NCBI RefSeq assembly: GCF_000204055.1
Contig: NW_006768768.1
Span: forward strand, 1,118,071-1,182,070
DNA: 64,000 nt
From: Melampsora larici-populina 98AG31
Lineage: Eukaryota > Basidiomycota > Pucciniomycetes > Pucciniales > Melampsoraceae
Direction of reading: 5' to 3'
The notes under the pieces: model-generated
What the model saw: the letters and a program-made list of their open reading frames with translations, nothing else
What the model was told of the DNA's origin: nothing
Databases searched by the model: none
Program-made: the position numbers and the translations under genes
In this document: piece by piece, positions 54,481 through 64,000 of the stretch
Numbering within the stretch: the first letter of the stretch is position 1
Layout: every line of letters begins with the position of its first letter

Positions 54481-57187
54481 GAAGATGAAATGACAAATCA
54501 AGCTTTGAGATTATCATCTGTGGATAGGTTGGCATCAAGTTGTCCTGCCTGTTTTGGGCCAACAGTCCCAGGAAAGCGACCCACCGAGCCAGACGTAGTC
54601 GTCTGTCTCGATGCCAATTTCCAGCAGCGCCGTCATTACTCGGCAAGTGCGGCATGGCGGGGTGATTCGGGACTCGTTCCGTCTTTGTTCCTTTCACCTT
54701 CCCAAGTCAAGACCTGGGAGACTACCATGAGTGTCAATGTACCACGTGACAAACATTTGGATGTGATTGTGAGTGTCAAATTCCAACTGAAAGTTATCAC
54801 ATACTTACGTTTTCAAGGCTGATTTTGCTGTTGTTCTTTTACATAGCACCCCTGTAGCGAACAGCACACTGCTGCTGACGATGTTTGAGGGCGGAACACG
54901 TGGAAAAGCTATTATGAAACTGGCTTAATGGGTATGGGCTGTCGACACGATAGTATATTGAAATTCATCAATATAATTCAGAGTGGCGAAAAGTTAGTAT
55001 GTACATAACATCTCACCTATTCAAACCATCTCAAGCTGTACAACTTGCTTTAAAGGAATTCATAAGTATATGTTTCATTTTGATATTGTCTTCAAAGGGG
55101 TTGTTTCCCTGTAGCTATGCTGGATTGGCTTTTGAAACGAAGCCGAGATGATATGAAGTTTGGTGTCCTGTATGACATTGGTTGTAATATGGAGAAGGGT
55201 ATTCTCAAAGTCAGTATGACGAGTTAATCATCACATTCTTGACTATGATTGATGGTGTATGAGTATGTTTTCCAGCGGAATTTGTTTGCAGATAAGCGAG
55301 ACACTGGTTTGCTGATGTTTGGAACAAGCGTTTTCCATTCGTTTGTTCACCAATGGACTTGCCAGTTGCAATACAACCCAAGGCTGAATATGGACTGGGG
55401 TCTTTCAGATGGTGAGGGCATGGAACGTATTTGGTCCAGGCTCTCATCACTGATTGGTGGTTTGAGGTATTCAACCTCATCTCATTGGCTTTGTGCATTA
55501 CAGCATCATAACGAGGCAGGAAGAGTAAAACTGGGTGTGTAACGTTTCTTTTGACACCAGGAAAACACAAAAACTCACACGCTGGTGTTGTTTTATATTT
55601 CAGTGAGATGGTTACAGTCACGAGAGCGTACAGCTCGTAAACAGTTTTTAGACAACAAATTGAAACTGGAAGTTCTCAAGCGGGAGCCTCGTTACAACGA
55701 GGATTATTTTATTCAACAATGGGCTCGTCAGCGCGAGTGTCAGTTGAATGCATTGGTTCACAAAAACTCGGCGACTCTGAGTAGTAAATTGGCAAAGCTT
55801 GTTGGATTAGAGCAAAGCCTGCATACCTCGGAGTTGAGTAATTACACGCCCAACTAACGTGATCAATTGGTTGATATCTTTTCCTGTGTATCATACGAAT
55901 AGAGATGATCTTCAAGAGCTGCGTGCAAAACGTAGAGCTGACCGAACACACGCAGAGCAGCTCGAGTTTGCAGCTCTACCTGATGCAATTCGGGTTCTGA
56001 AAGCAAAGATTGATGAGTTGGTGGATGAGCTTGGAGGGGACGAATATTGAGATATCCCTGGAGCTGCAAGTGAGGTCATCTTTTTACATTGAGATGAGAG
56101 ACTTAACTAATCAACCTCTTGTGTTGAATTCAGCACCCAAGGGTCGAGGTCTGATTCGACTCCGGGTGGCCAAAAACAAGCTTCACATGGCAAAGATTGA
56201 TGTCTTCACTATGCAGAAGCATAGTGATGAACGAGCTGGTGTGTAAGAATTATTTGAAATATACACATGCATTTCACTGATTCTAATGAAACTACAATAC
56301 AACAGGGACTCGTGTCCAACAGAGAATGAAGAAAAGTTTGAGGGAAAAACAGGCAGCTTTCAAATCAAAATACAACACCTTTAAACGGCTGGTGGAGGGA
56401 TTTCATAATGATTTTCCAGATGGACCTGTGTTTGAGTGTCCTACATTTGAAGATTGACGAGCTCTTTCAGTGTATGATCCTTTCTGGGATGTTGGTCAAT
56501 TGACACATCCTGGTGAGGCGTGGGCGGTCGATCCAAAGACGCAAGAGGGAATTCAAGCCTATCTTGCAATGTCGCATGCTCATGACGAGCTTACTCGAGT
56601 TGGTCGCGAGTGTCGTCAAATGATCAAGTGGGCTATTTGTGTTGAGCAGAAGATATCAGCTCTTCGTGATACACTTGCTGTAAACGGTAAGAGTGACCCC
56701 CCTTTTGTGACCAATACTGACGTCTAATGAAGTGTATGGACTCTGTGTAGATGACAACGTTGGTAGTGTTACAAACACCTGGATTATAAAAACGGGTGGA
56801 TCAGTAAAGCCAGACATGTCCAAACGCTTAGCTGAGAGCAAGGAAGTTTTGCGCTCACTTCTTGCCCATCTTACCCAGACTCGTGGTTGATTATGGATCA
56901 CATGGAACATTGGAATGTTGAATGTTTTCAATAAAACTCTTCAATACAGTCAATTGTCGCCAGAAAGTGAAGCCGAGCTTAAGGTTCAATGGACCAATTT
57001 GGTGTCGAGATCCAGAGAAGCCTGGCAAAGTGTAGTTGAAGCGCCAATCCTGGAAGCGGAGCCGCTTGACGTTGAAGAAGCCGACGAGATAGCAATGGAT
57101 GACATGGAGTTTGATGAGGAGGAGGATCGTTTTGGATGGTTTGATGTAGGCGACGATAATGAAGACGAGGAGATTGAACATGATTAG
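54481..57187 (+). pseudogene. KDZ-A transposase, C-terminal half
   Basis: It begins EDEMTNQALRLSSVDRLASS at the target duplication and continues CPACFGPTVPGKRP, VVCLDANFQQRRHYSAS (first catalytic Asp), GLMGMGCRHDSI, FGVLYDIGCNMEKGILK (second Asp) and MDWGLSDGEGMERIWSRL (Glu). The helical C-terminal part (PFWDVGQLTHPGEAWAVDPK) and acidic tail (DEEEDRFGWFDVGDDNEDEE) follow. Short GT-AG introns separate the exons. In-frame TGA codons at 54886-54888, 56455-56457 and probably 56888-56890 break it. The first sits where KDZ-3 has Arg. Joined to 35092-36085 the protein aligns gap-free with KDZ-3 over the junction (34 residues each from the AYRQ/VFRE segment to CFG). Confidence 0.87.
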
Positions 57188-57242
57188 AATTTTGGAAAAC
57201 CTTCATTATCATTCATGACTGTGTAAAAAAGACGTACCTTTT

Positions 57243-57376
57243 TAATGCAGCAGGTCAACTCCGAAAATTGACAAGTCAGAGCTGAGGCCTCTGAGGGCTG
57301 CTCAGAGCGCTCTGGCGGTCCTCAGAGCGGTCTGGCGGTCCTCAGAGCGCTCTGGCAAGGACCTTGAGATTAACTC
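57243..57376 (-). repeat. KDZ-A right terminal repeat
   Basis: Reverse complement of 20614-20733 with an additional 22 bp GAGCG(G/C)TCTGGCGGTCCTCA unit. It starts 56 bp after the KDZ-A transposase stop, as expected for a 3' terminus. Confidence 0.8.
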
Positions 57377-57635
57377 ACCTGAGAGGTACAGATCCTACGG
57401 TATGTAGCCGAGCGTAACTGCACACTTTATTGTCGGCAAGATACCGATGAAACCTGCCAGATGCCTGCAGATGAGCCAGACGATCACTTTCAAGGTACAC
57501 CATCAAGTTGTACCTTTGGATTTATGTTCTTCATTCTCAAATTTGTCTAGTTCTCGCTTTTGAACCGCTAAAGCCTCCAGGAACATTGTTCTACGTTTAG
57601 TTGAAAGACTTCACGATCCCAGCGCCAAAAGTCAC
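57377..57635. other. Short spacer right of KDZ-A
   Basis: No recognised gene or repeat. It may contain the KDZ-A/KDZ-3 boundary. Confidence 0.3.
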
Positions 57636-58085
57636 ATGCAGATGCAGATGCATCTGATTTTACATCACGTATACACAACTTCACAATCAGACTCATCTGC
57701 ATGTGTACCCTACGCAGCAACTACAATGCCAGATGAATCTGGGATGTACTTGGTACACCAGATCCATCTGCCTACACTCGTCACACATCAGATGTGCAAC
57801 TGACCAGACACATCTGGTTCCACTCGCCACACCTCATCTGAATTCAACCAGATGCACCTGGTTCTCTACACATACCACGCACTACAGGACCAGATGCATC
57901 TGGTTAAATCCGCCACACCCTGCCACACCATTCAACAGCAGCCAGATGCATCTGATACATGGATCAAAACCGGATCACACAAACACCGAGGTATAGTCAA
58001 TTCTACATGTACACAATGAAGACCAGATGTGTCTGGCTATATCCGCCTTATTGCAAGTGAAAACAAGCAGATGCGTCTGGGTATT
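57636..58085. repeat. Array of CAGATGCATCTG-like palindromes
   Basis: About eleven to thirteen variants of (C)CAGATGNNTCTGG (CAGATGCATCTG, CAGATGAATCTGG, CCAGATCCATCTG, CAGATGCACCTGG, CCAGATGTGTCTGG, CAGATGCGTCTGG and others) recur every 30-50 bp. They lie just beyond the 3' end of the KDZ-3 transposase and may be subterminal transposase-binding sites. Confidence 0.75.
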
Positions 58086-58170
58086 GGCGCACTTTCTCAC
58101 TTGGCAATCTCAAAACAAGATATCAATTTCAGCTCAGCATGTAAGATTTGTTCAAATCAATGAAATTAGA

Positions 58171-61100
58171 CTAGAATACAAGCATATCTGGCAGCATAAA
58201 GGCCAAGTCCATTTCGTTCTCATACGGTTCACCTGCATCGTACCTATTCAGCCGGTTCTCTTCGAAGTCCTCCTCATCAAGCCCTTCGGCAAACACAGGA
58301 TTCCCATTGATCATACTTGCCCACTTCTCACGGTTACGATCCATCAAACCTTTCCAGCGTACCGCAAGAGACGCATTTGTCTCTGATGGATTATCACAAT
58401 GTATATTTGTCTGATCAAGTAATAAAGGGATCTCATCATCCCAAACCATCCACCTACGGCAGTATGTACGACATAGGGAGTTGTGCACGGACTTGAGGAC
58501 CTCTTGACTCTCATCCCACGCTTCTTTGGAAAGAATACCACCCGCTTGAACTAGCTCGATTGGCCGAGTTCCATTTGGAAAACCAGCTTTGTAAGCTAAT
58601 TTGCAATGACACAAACAACAAGATAGGGATAGTTAAACCAATGAAAATGAAAGTAAAGAAAGTAAATGTACGTACGTATCATACTCAAAGCCGCCAGGTC
58701 ATTCAACTTGGCCTCCATTTCAAGAGAGTGGAGTACCACGTTTTGCACCTCTCGTGAAACCCTTCTTAATTCTTCTTCACAGCTACGTAGAGTGCGGTAA
58801 GCTTCTATTCCCCTTTGAGTTGCCTCATCTACAGCCCACGCCTCTTCAGGGTGAGTCAAATTGCCGATATTCCAGAAAGGGTCGCTGATGGGCATCTGGT
58901 GTACCTCATCTAAAGTGGGTATATGCGGAGGAGGATAATCTGGAAACTTCTCTTGAAGAGTCTCAATTTGAGTTATATAGGATGTCCATTTACGCTTGAC
59001 AGTGGCAACTCGTGTGTTCATGGTGGTTTTGAATCGCTGCTGAGAAGAAGCACCTGTATAATCATCATCAGACAAAATGGTTCAGTTTGATAATACAGTG
59101 AGAAAGCCTTACCCTGATCCGCTTTATTCCACCTCTTCTGATGTTCGATTACGCCGACCTTTGCTTCGTAAAGGTTTTCTTTGGCCAAGCGAACTTGGAA
59201 ACAAGCACGAGCAAGAGGATCTATGGGATGATGATATGTCAGCTACCCATGAGCCTTGAAATGATGAGAAAAGACTTACCAGTTGCTGCTGCCATATCTT
59301 GAAACTCGGGACCACCCAACTCAGCCGTGATCTCTTGGATGGCTTCAGCCAGATCAGCCAGTATGCCGGGTAACGATCGCAACTCAGCAAATTCGGCATC
59401 GGACATATTTCTTCGTCGCTGTCGTCGAAGTTGATCCATCCGTTCGCTTTGAAAATGAGACGTTTTATAATAAGCTAGGAGAATGATACATGGATCCAAG
59501 CATGTTAACAAGTGACTTACTGACCTTCTTGAAAGCTCTCCTCAAGGTCAATCAGGCGTCCTAAACGTAACTCGAGGTGTTGGATGTTTGTATTGCCCAT
59601 ATATTCCCGTTGGCAAGTCTTCTGACGTTCCCACTGCTGCGAGAAGTATTCAGTATGATAGCCAGTAGCTCTCTCAAGCTCTTCAAGAAGCGCCAGTGCT
59701 TCTTGCAGAGATGAAACACCTTTTTTGACCCGATCCTTCATTGATCGGCCTAGCCCAATAACAAACATTCATTATTGCACAAAAATGAGAAAATTCTTGA
59801 CACAATACTAGCAAGACTTACCTATGTTTACTTGACCCAAATAAATTCTATGAAGTGCTTGAAAATGTAAAGCGTCAAGCCGATGCTGCTTGGTAACATA
59901 ACGTAGAAGGGCAACAAGGGCATCTAAAAATGACCAATCTCGCTCCAAACCCTCGCCATCAGATAGTCCCCAGCCTGTATTTAGACGGGGATTGTAGTCC
60001 AATTGACAACTCCAGCGATGTACATGTGCGTGGAAGACGCTTGTACCAAACTTGAGCTGACTTCTTTCACGCTCTTGGACAAATAAATCATTCTGTAGGT
60101 TGATACAAGTGATATAAATTATATATTCAATTCTTAGATTAGAAGAAAAGACTTACATTTTGTATACCTTTCTCAAGCGTACAACCAATATCATACAGAA
60201 CTCCTACAGTTTTAGGAGGTTTGGTGGGCTCTGAAATGCGTTCAAGTAAGGTGGCAATCATGGAATGAGCAAAGTGTGATCTGGCAAGACATGAAACATC
60301 TATCAGCACACAATCGAAAAAGACTGAAAGAACAGAAACCTTACTTTTCGCCACTTTGTACAATATTTATGAAGGCTAAAAATTGGTCATGCCTACAAGC
60401 CATACCCATGAGGCCATTGTCATCGAATCCACGAAATGTGGTGGCACACCTACGGTCAGCAGCGGCAGTATGCTGCGCAGTGCAGGGATCCTGCGGGTTT
60501 GGTTCAAACATTATCAGAAAATACTAATACTGAAATAGATAGAACAATACCACTGACCAGTGGTATTTCGACTTGTTGCCTAGCTCCAGGCCTGGCTCCA
60601 GGCTCCCACGCTTTAACTTGTTCTTTGGTAAGAAAAAGGGATGGGTACTGAAGTCGAATCTCTTCAAATTCTCGACTGGCCGCGGCGTGTCGTTTATGTT
60701 GAAAATTTCCGTCTAGACAAACAATATAGTCCGGCTCATTGGGCCGCTTGGAAGTCTCACCGGGCCCAAAGCATCGTGGGCAGATAGCAGCCATCTTTTG
60801 TAGTTTGCTGAGCTCGAGTGACAGATCCTGCAACTCGTCGCGCGCCTTCAAAATTTGACGATATGCGTGAATGGCACATGCCATTGGCCGTCTCCAATTT
60901 CGAGGCTAGATTGGTTGGTGAATCCAAGATGACGTTAATACACTATTTATAAAGAATTCTGACCGCAGCAGCTTACCTGATTGGTTCCATTGATCAATAT
61001 CAAACCACAGAAAGCATCAAGGTATTCATCGTGTGCCAGTGCGAAAGGTTGTACACCGATTGGGCGGTGTTTCCATGTCAAATGATACGATCTTATCAGC

Positions 61101-61822
61101 CGAATCGAAAAAGCCGTCTCAGGTCGTGTTGGAGAACCTCCTAAGTAGCCTTGTGAGATCAAACGGACTTGATCTGGTGTACAATTACAGAAGACAAAGT
61201 CTTTCTTTTGTCGAGCTATTGACAAGAAGCCTAAGAATACATAAATCGAGTGTATTGAACGGACTATTAACTATTACTCACACTCTCTATCGACAATATC
61301 TAGAACTCGAGTCTTCTTTTCGCTTGCCAAACAGTAACACTTATCTTCCCTAAAGTGATTGTGTGGCCAAGTTGTGGGATTTCCCCATTCGGAGGTGATG
61401 TATGAACAGCGCAAGTAGGCAACTAACATTGGTCGTAAGAATCTTGCCCATGCTTGTTCTTCACGCACCCTTCGGGTCTTGTAGGTATCGTGTTTCACAA
61501 ACTCGAGTATGTTTCGTGGAGGACCAGGTTCCGGTGCTTGATCGTGATGTTGTTCAACACGATCATCGAGTTGATTATGATTCTCAAAAGGCGGACCTTC
61601 GTCATCGTCATCCTCATTCGGGTCAGGTGGGTTTTCCTCAGTGGCTGGTTGTACTTGCTGCTGTGTGATAACTTCAAGATAACCGTCACACTTCTTCTTA
61701 CACCAGGCTTGAGCAGCTTTCTCATTCTCTAGTTTTTCTCGTGTTGCCGGAGTTTGAGGTTTCGGACGTTTTCTTTTGGAGGACCCAGTTCGAGACCAAG
61801 ATTTTTGGCTAGCACTGCTCAT
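58171..61822 (-). CDS. KDZ transposase of KDZ-3 (CxC1-type)
   Basis: Multi-exon gene read from the ATG at 61822. A basic leader (SWSRTGSSKRKRPKPQ) and acidic region precede EEQAWARFLRPMLVAYLRCS, CYCLASEKKTRVLDIVDRE and, after an intron, FCNCTPDQVRLISQGYLGGS. Next: AFSIRLIRSYHLTWKH, CPRCFGPGETSKRPNEPDY, IVCLDGNFQHKRH (first Asp), GLMGMACRHDQFLAF, VGVLYDIGCTLEKGIQN (second Asp) and TGWGLSDGEGLERDWSFLDA (Glu). The helical C-terminal half follows (PFWNIGNLTHPEEAWAVDEA; RRWMVWDDEIPLLLDQ), ending with an acidic region and stop at 58171. All catalytic residues are present and I saw no internal stop, so it may be active. It is the closest relative here of KDZ-A. Its TIRs were not identified, and no passenger gene is visible in the window. 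Confidence 0.86.
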
Positions 61823-62429
61823 ATTTTTGAATATTTTGTCCCAAAAGATGATAAATTGTATTTCTGAAGACTTGATATTGCTTTTTACAAAATGAGAACC
61901 AGTTGAGGTTTGATTCTTTTAGAAGAGGTTTGGCGGACTATGTTGGTGGTTTAATACGCAGAGAGACCTATTTATGCCCAAAGCTTCATTATAAGTACCC
62001 CTTCTGGTTAACTTATTACTGATTCACTCAAGGGCAGTCCCTGTGTATGACGGATTGAGCGTTGAGACAACAGAGCCTGTTGCAAATCAGGCCTAGAAAG
62101 TGACATGTCAATGTAAAAGCCATTTGACGTCTCAGTCTTAGCTTTGACACCCTTTGACCTGTCATGTGTGATAAATTTTAGTCCTTGATTATGTGAGAAA
62201 GTGAATTTCAATAGTGCATGTCAAAAAATTACTCAATACAAAAAGGCATTATAAGGCATTCTGCCCGGCCATGTTGTTATGCTTACCTGGGCATCTCAGC
62301 CTATTTCAGCACAGTCCATGGCTTTTTTGGTAAGCCCTTGCAAGAAATTGGGTAATGTGATATATATAGAGGTTATCAAACACCAAAGATCATCCTCCTC
62401 GAGGCATTTTATGGGGCTTTAAATCAAAT
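61823..62429. other. Upstream region of KDZ-3
   Basis: AT-rich promoter side of the transposase with no gene. ATGACGGATTGAGCGTTGAG-like unique DNA and a GTGACATGTCAA...TTTGACCTGTCATGTG inverted pair (about 62099-62170) are present but not convincing as a terminus. Confidence 0.35.
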
Positions 62430-63240
62430 AGGGTCTGATTGAAGCCATCTTACACTGGTCAGTGGACACGTAGTAAGTCATGTAGCATATAAGGATAACT
62501 TTTTAATTTTTGGAGCAATCACAAAAGTTGAAATTGGGTCATAGTTGTGAATACTATTGCTCTGATATTCATGCCACTCAGCACTAAAAAAAACATCATG
62601 TAAACCACTGATGGCCTGATGAGTGGTGACAAATTACTATTTGATAATTTTGTGCAAACACGTGCTACAAGTGATAATTTTTCAGTTTTGAAGAAACCCC
62701 AACAGTTGAACTTGTGTGATATTCTTACAGCTGTGTTATTTGATAAAAATAATCCTGGGAAGTCAACTCAAGGTATTGTGGACCACTTATGGTGTTACGA
62801 GTGGTCATATTGTCCTATTTGATAATTTTTCGGCAACACATCCCACAATTAAAAAAATTTCAGTTTTGCAGTTAACCCAAAAGTTGAACTTGGAGAACAT
62901 TATTGGAGTATGTGGCTTTTAGATTTATAACAGTTATTAGTCAAATCAAGGGTGTATACACCACTTATGGCCCATTCAGTTGGCCCGCGGAACCCAAATT
63001 GACATGTTTGCGGAAACACATAGCACAATCAAAACTTTTGCAGTTGTGCTTCAAATCAAAAAGTTGAACTTGAGAAAAATATTTGAATATATTGCAATTT
63101 ATATTTTACCCACTAGGTAGTCAACAGACCCTCACATGGACTACTTATGCGCTTATTAGTGAAATTTTGCGTGGTTTTGGGGAAGACGGTCTATAAGGAA
63201 AACTTTTTTGTTTTTTGAGATAAACCAAAAAAAAAAAGTA
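62430..63240. repeat. ~177 bp tandem repeat, about 4.5 copies
   Basis: The phrase ACCACTTATGGNNNNNNGAGTGGT, followed by ...AATTTTTNGGCAACACATNNCACAA..., ...TTTTGCAGTT... and AAAAGTTGAACTTG, recurs with starts near 62608, 62782, 62960 and 63140. A weaker copy precede them. Copies are strongly diverged and AT-rich, like an old satellite. Confidence 0.7.
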
Positions 63241-64000
63241 CCTTCTTTATTTCACTTGAAACTATTAAAAAAACCAAAAATCTCAATTTTTTTTTTTTTT
63301 GGTCACTTCACCCAAAATCTCACACATTTTCCTCAATAGCTCATATGTTTGCAATTATACCACACGGCATACGAACTTAAGTACTCAAGTAATAATATAA
63401 TATGACTGAATGTCTATCAGTCAAACACCTAATGTATTACAAATTAATAGTCCAACAGGTCATGCTGGTCAAAAAAAGGTTTCAGATATGAGATATGATA
63501 TACCATAGGTGCAGATATCACCATACATAGATGCAAATACTTATCTGCTCAAAGGTTTCAGTTCACATAACATAAAGACTCACTCCAGAATTAGTAACAC
63601 TGAGAAACACTTAGATGTGGCCACTTTCAACTACACTTTCAATAACAGCACTGCTTTGTTCTGCTTTATTTCAAACTAAGACCTCTACACCAGTTTATAC
63701 TTTGCATATCTTTAACTGCATCTCTTCAGTTATGTTATGAGATGCAGTTAAAGATATATCATTGTTTAAGTTTACCCACAAAACTTTTTTGGGTTATATT
63801 TGAGTAAATTATGTGGCTGTGGCTTCATGCTAATCCTGTGAAGTGGCATACTTGCAATCAGTCATCCTTTTTTGAGGTACTATGATTCACGCTGTACTTC
63901 AACCCGGACCATAATAAATATAAACATGGGAACCATGTATCTGGCCAGAATCATGGTTCTTCACCATATTATATAAGTATAGGTTTTCAATAGTCTACCC
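63241..64000. other. AT-rich right edge with hairpins
   Basis: No gene. A-rich and T-rich runs face each other (about 63224-63238 and 63287-63301). A perfect 19 bp hairpin ATATCTTTAACTGCATCTC / GAGATGCAGTTAAAGATAT lies at 63706-63724 and 63739-63757. Confidence 0.5.

Larger units (their letters stand above)
20614..57376. mobile_element. KDZ-A transposon expanded by nested insertions (proposed)
   Basis: The proposal is that the inverted repeats at 20614-20733 and 57243-57376 are the ends of one KDZ transposon. Between them lie an HMG-like gene, two independent insertions (hAT 25060-27688 and a YR retrotransposon 28502-34815) and a KDZ transposase gene whose two halves are split by element B (36086-54472). 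Subtracting the insertions leaves about 9.4 kb, close to KDZ-2 (9.8 kb), which also pairs a KDZ transposase with an HMG-like gene. The gene split is well supported. The outer boundaries are less certain because the 8 bp flanks (TGAATCTT and ACCTGAGA) do not match. Confidence 0.6.

Noticed and set aside
35092..57187. Two separate truncated KDZ elements at 35-36 kb and 54-57 kb
   Set aside because: The shared TGCGACTA, the frame continuity and the gap-free alignment of the virtual junction to KDZ-3 make one split gene the better explanation.
36086..57376. TET/JBP dioxygenase passenger in the KDZ elements
   Set aside because: KDZ elements of mushrooms can carry TET/JBP genes, but no HxD...H dioxygenase motif was found in any open exon here.
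20606..57384. 8 bp target duplication around KDZ-A
   Set aside because: The flanks TGAATCTT and ACCTGAGA do not match, so no duplication is claimed.
62099..62170. GTGACATGTCAA / TTTGACCTGTCATGTG pair as a KDZ-3 terminus
   Set aside because: The arms are short and imperfect and have no counterpart near 57.4-58.1 kb.

Overview
The window looks like a repeat-dense region of a rust fungus (Pucciniales, Basidiomycota). This is an inference. It rests on genes with many short GT-AG introns, several KDZ-superfamily transposons with cysteine-cluster transposases, an alpha-kinase, HMG-like hypothetical proteins of a type I associate with rust genomes, and chromovirus, copia, hAT and tyrosine-recombinase retroelements. 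No tRNA, rRNA or CRISPR was seen. A run of exactly 100 Ns (41160-41259) marks a scaffold gap.

Left part (1-16 kb). Two host-type genes stand among transposon debris: an aldo-keto reductase (1030-2761, +) and a cytochrome P450 (10125-12879, -). Between and after them lie a TAA-flanked TIR element holding a second TIR element and a decayed Ty1/copia copy (2944-6485), a hAT-type MITE (6589-7066), a deleted hAT element (7616-9651) and two further MITEs (13343-13795, 15064-15361). A 5'-truncated Ty3/gypsy chromovirus follows (15360-20400, -).

Central part (20.6-57.4 kb). This is best read as one KDZ transposon (here KDZ-A) enlarged by nested insertions. A repeat of about 105 bp occurs in inverted orientation at 20614-20733 and 57243-57376 and probably forms its ends. 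Inside are an HMG-like gene (21339-23825, -), a nearly intact hAT element (25060-27688), a tyrosine-recombinase retrotransposon with split direct repeats (28502-34815), and the KDZ-A transposase gene in two halves (35092-36085 and 54481-57187). The halves are separated by an 18.4 kb element (element B, 36086-54472) flanked by the 8 bp duplication TGCGACTA. Removing element B and one copy of the duplication restores the reading frame exactly.

Element B encodes a CxC5/CxC6-type KDZ transposase (51464-53698, -) and carries an alpha-kinase gene (49401-50691, +) and a cysteine-rich gene (46672-48551, +) as apparent passengers. A third KDZ element, KDZ-2 (36253-46019, TIRs of about 160 bp), sits in element B's left end. 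It holds an apparently intact transposase, another HMG-like gene, a small gene and a foldback repeat. Net of insertions, KDZ-A is about 9.4 kb, KDZ-2 9.8 kb and element B 8.6 kb.

Right part (57.4-64 kb). A fourth, apparently intact KDZ transposase (58171-61822, -) is preceded by an array of CAGATGCATCTG-like palindromes. It is followed by AT-rich DNA with a tandem repeat of about 177 bp. No passenger gene for it is visible here.
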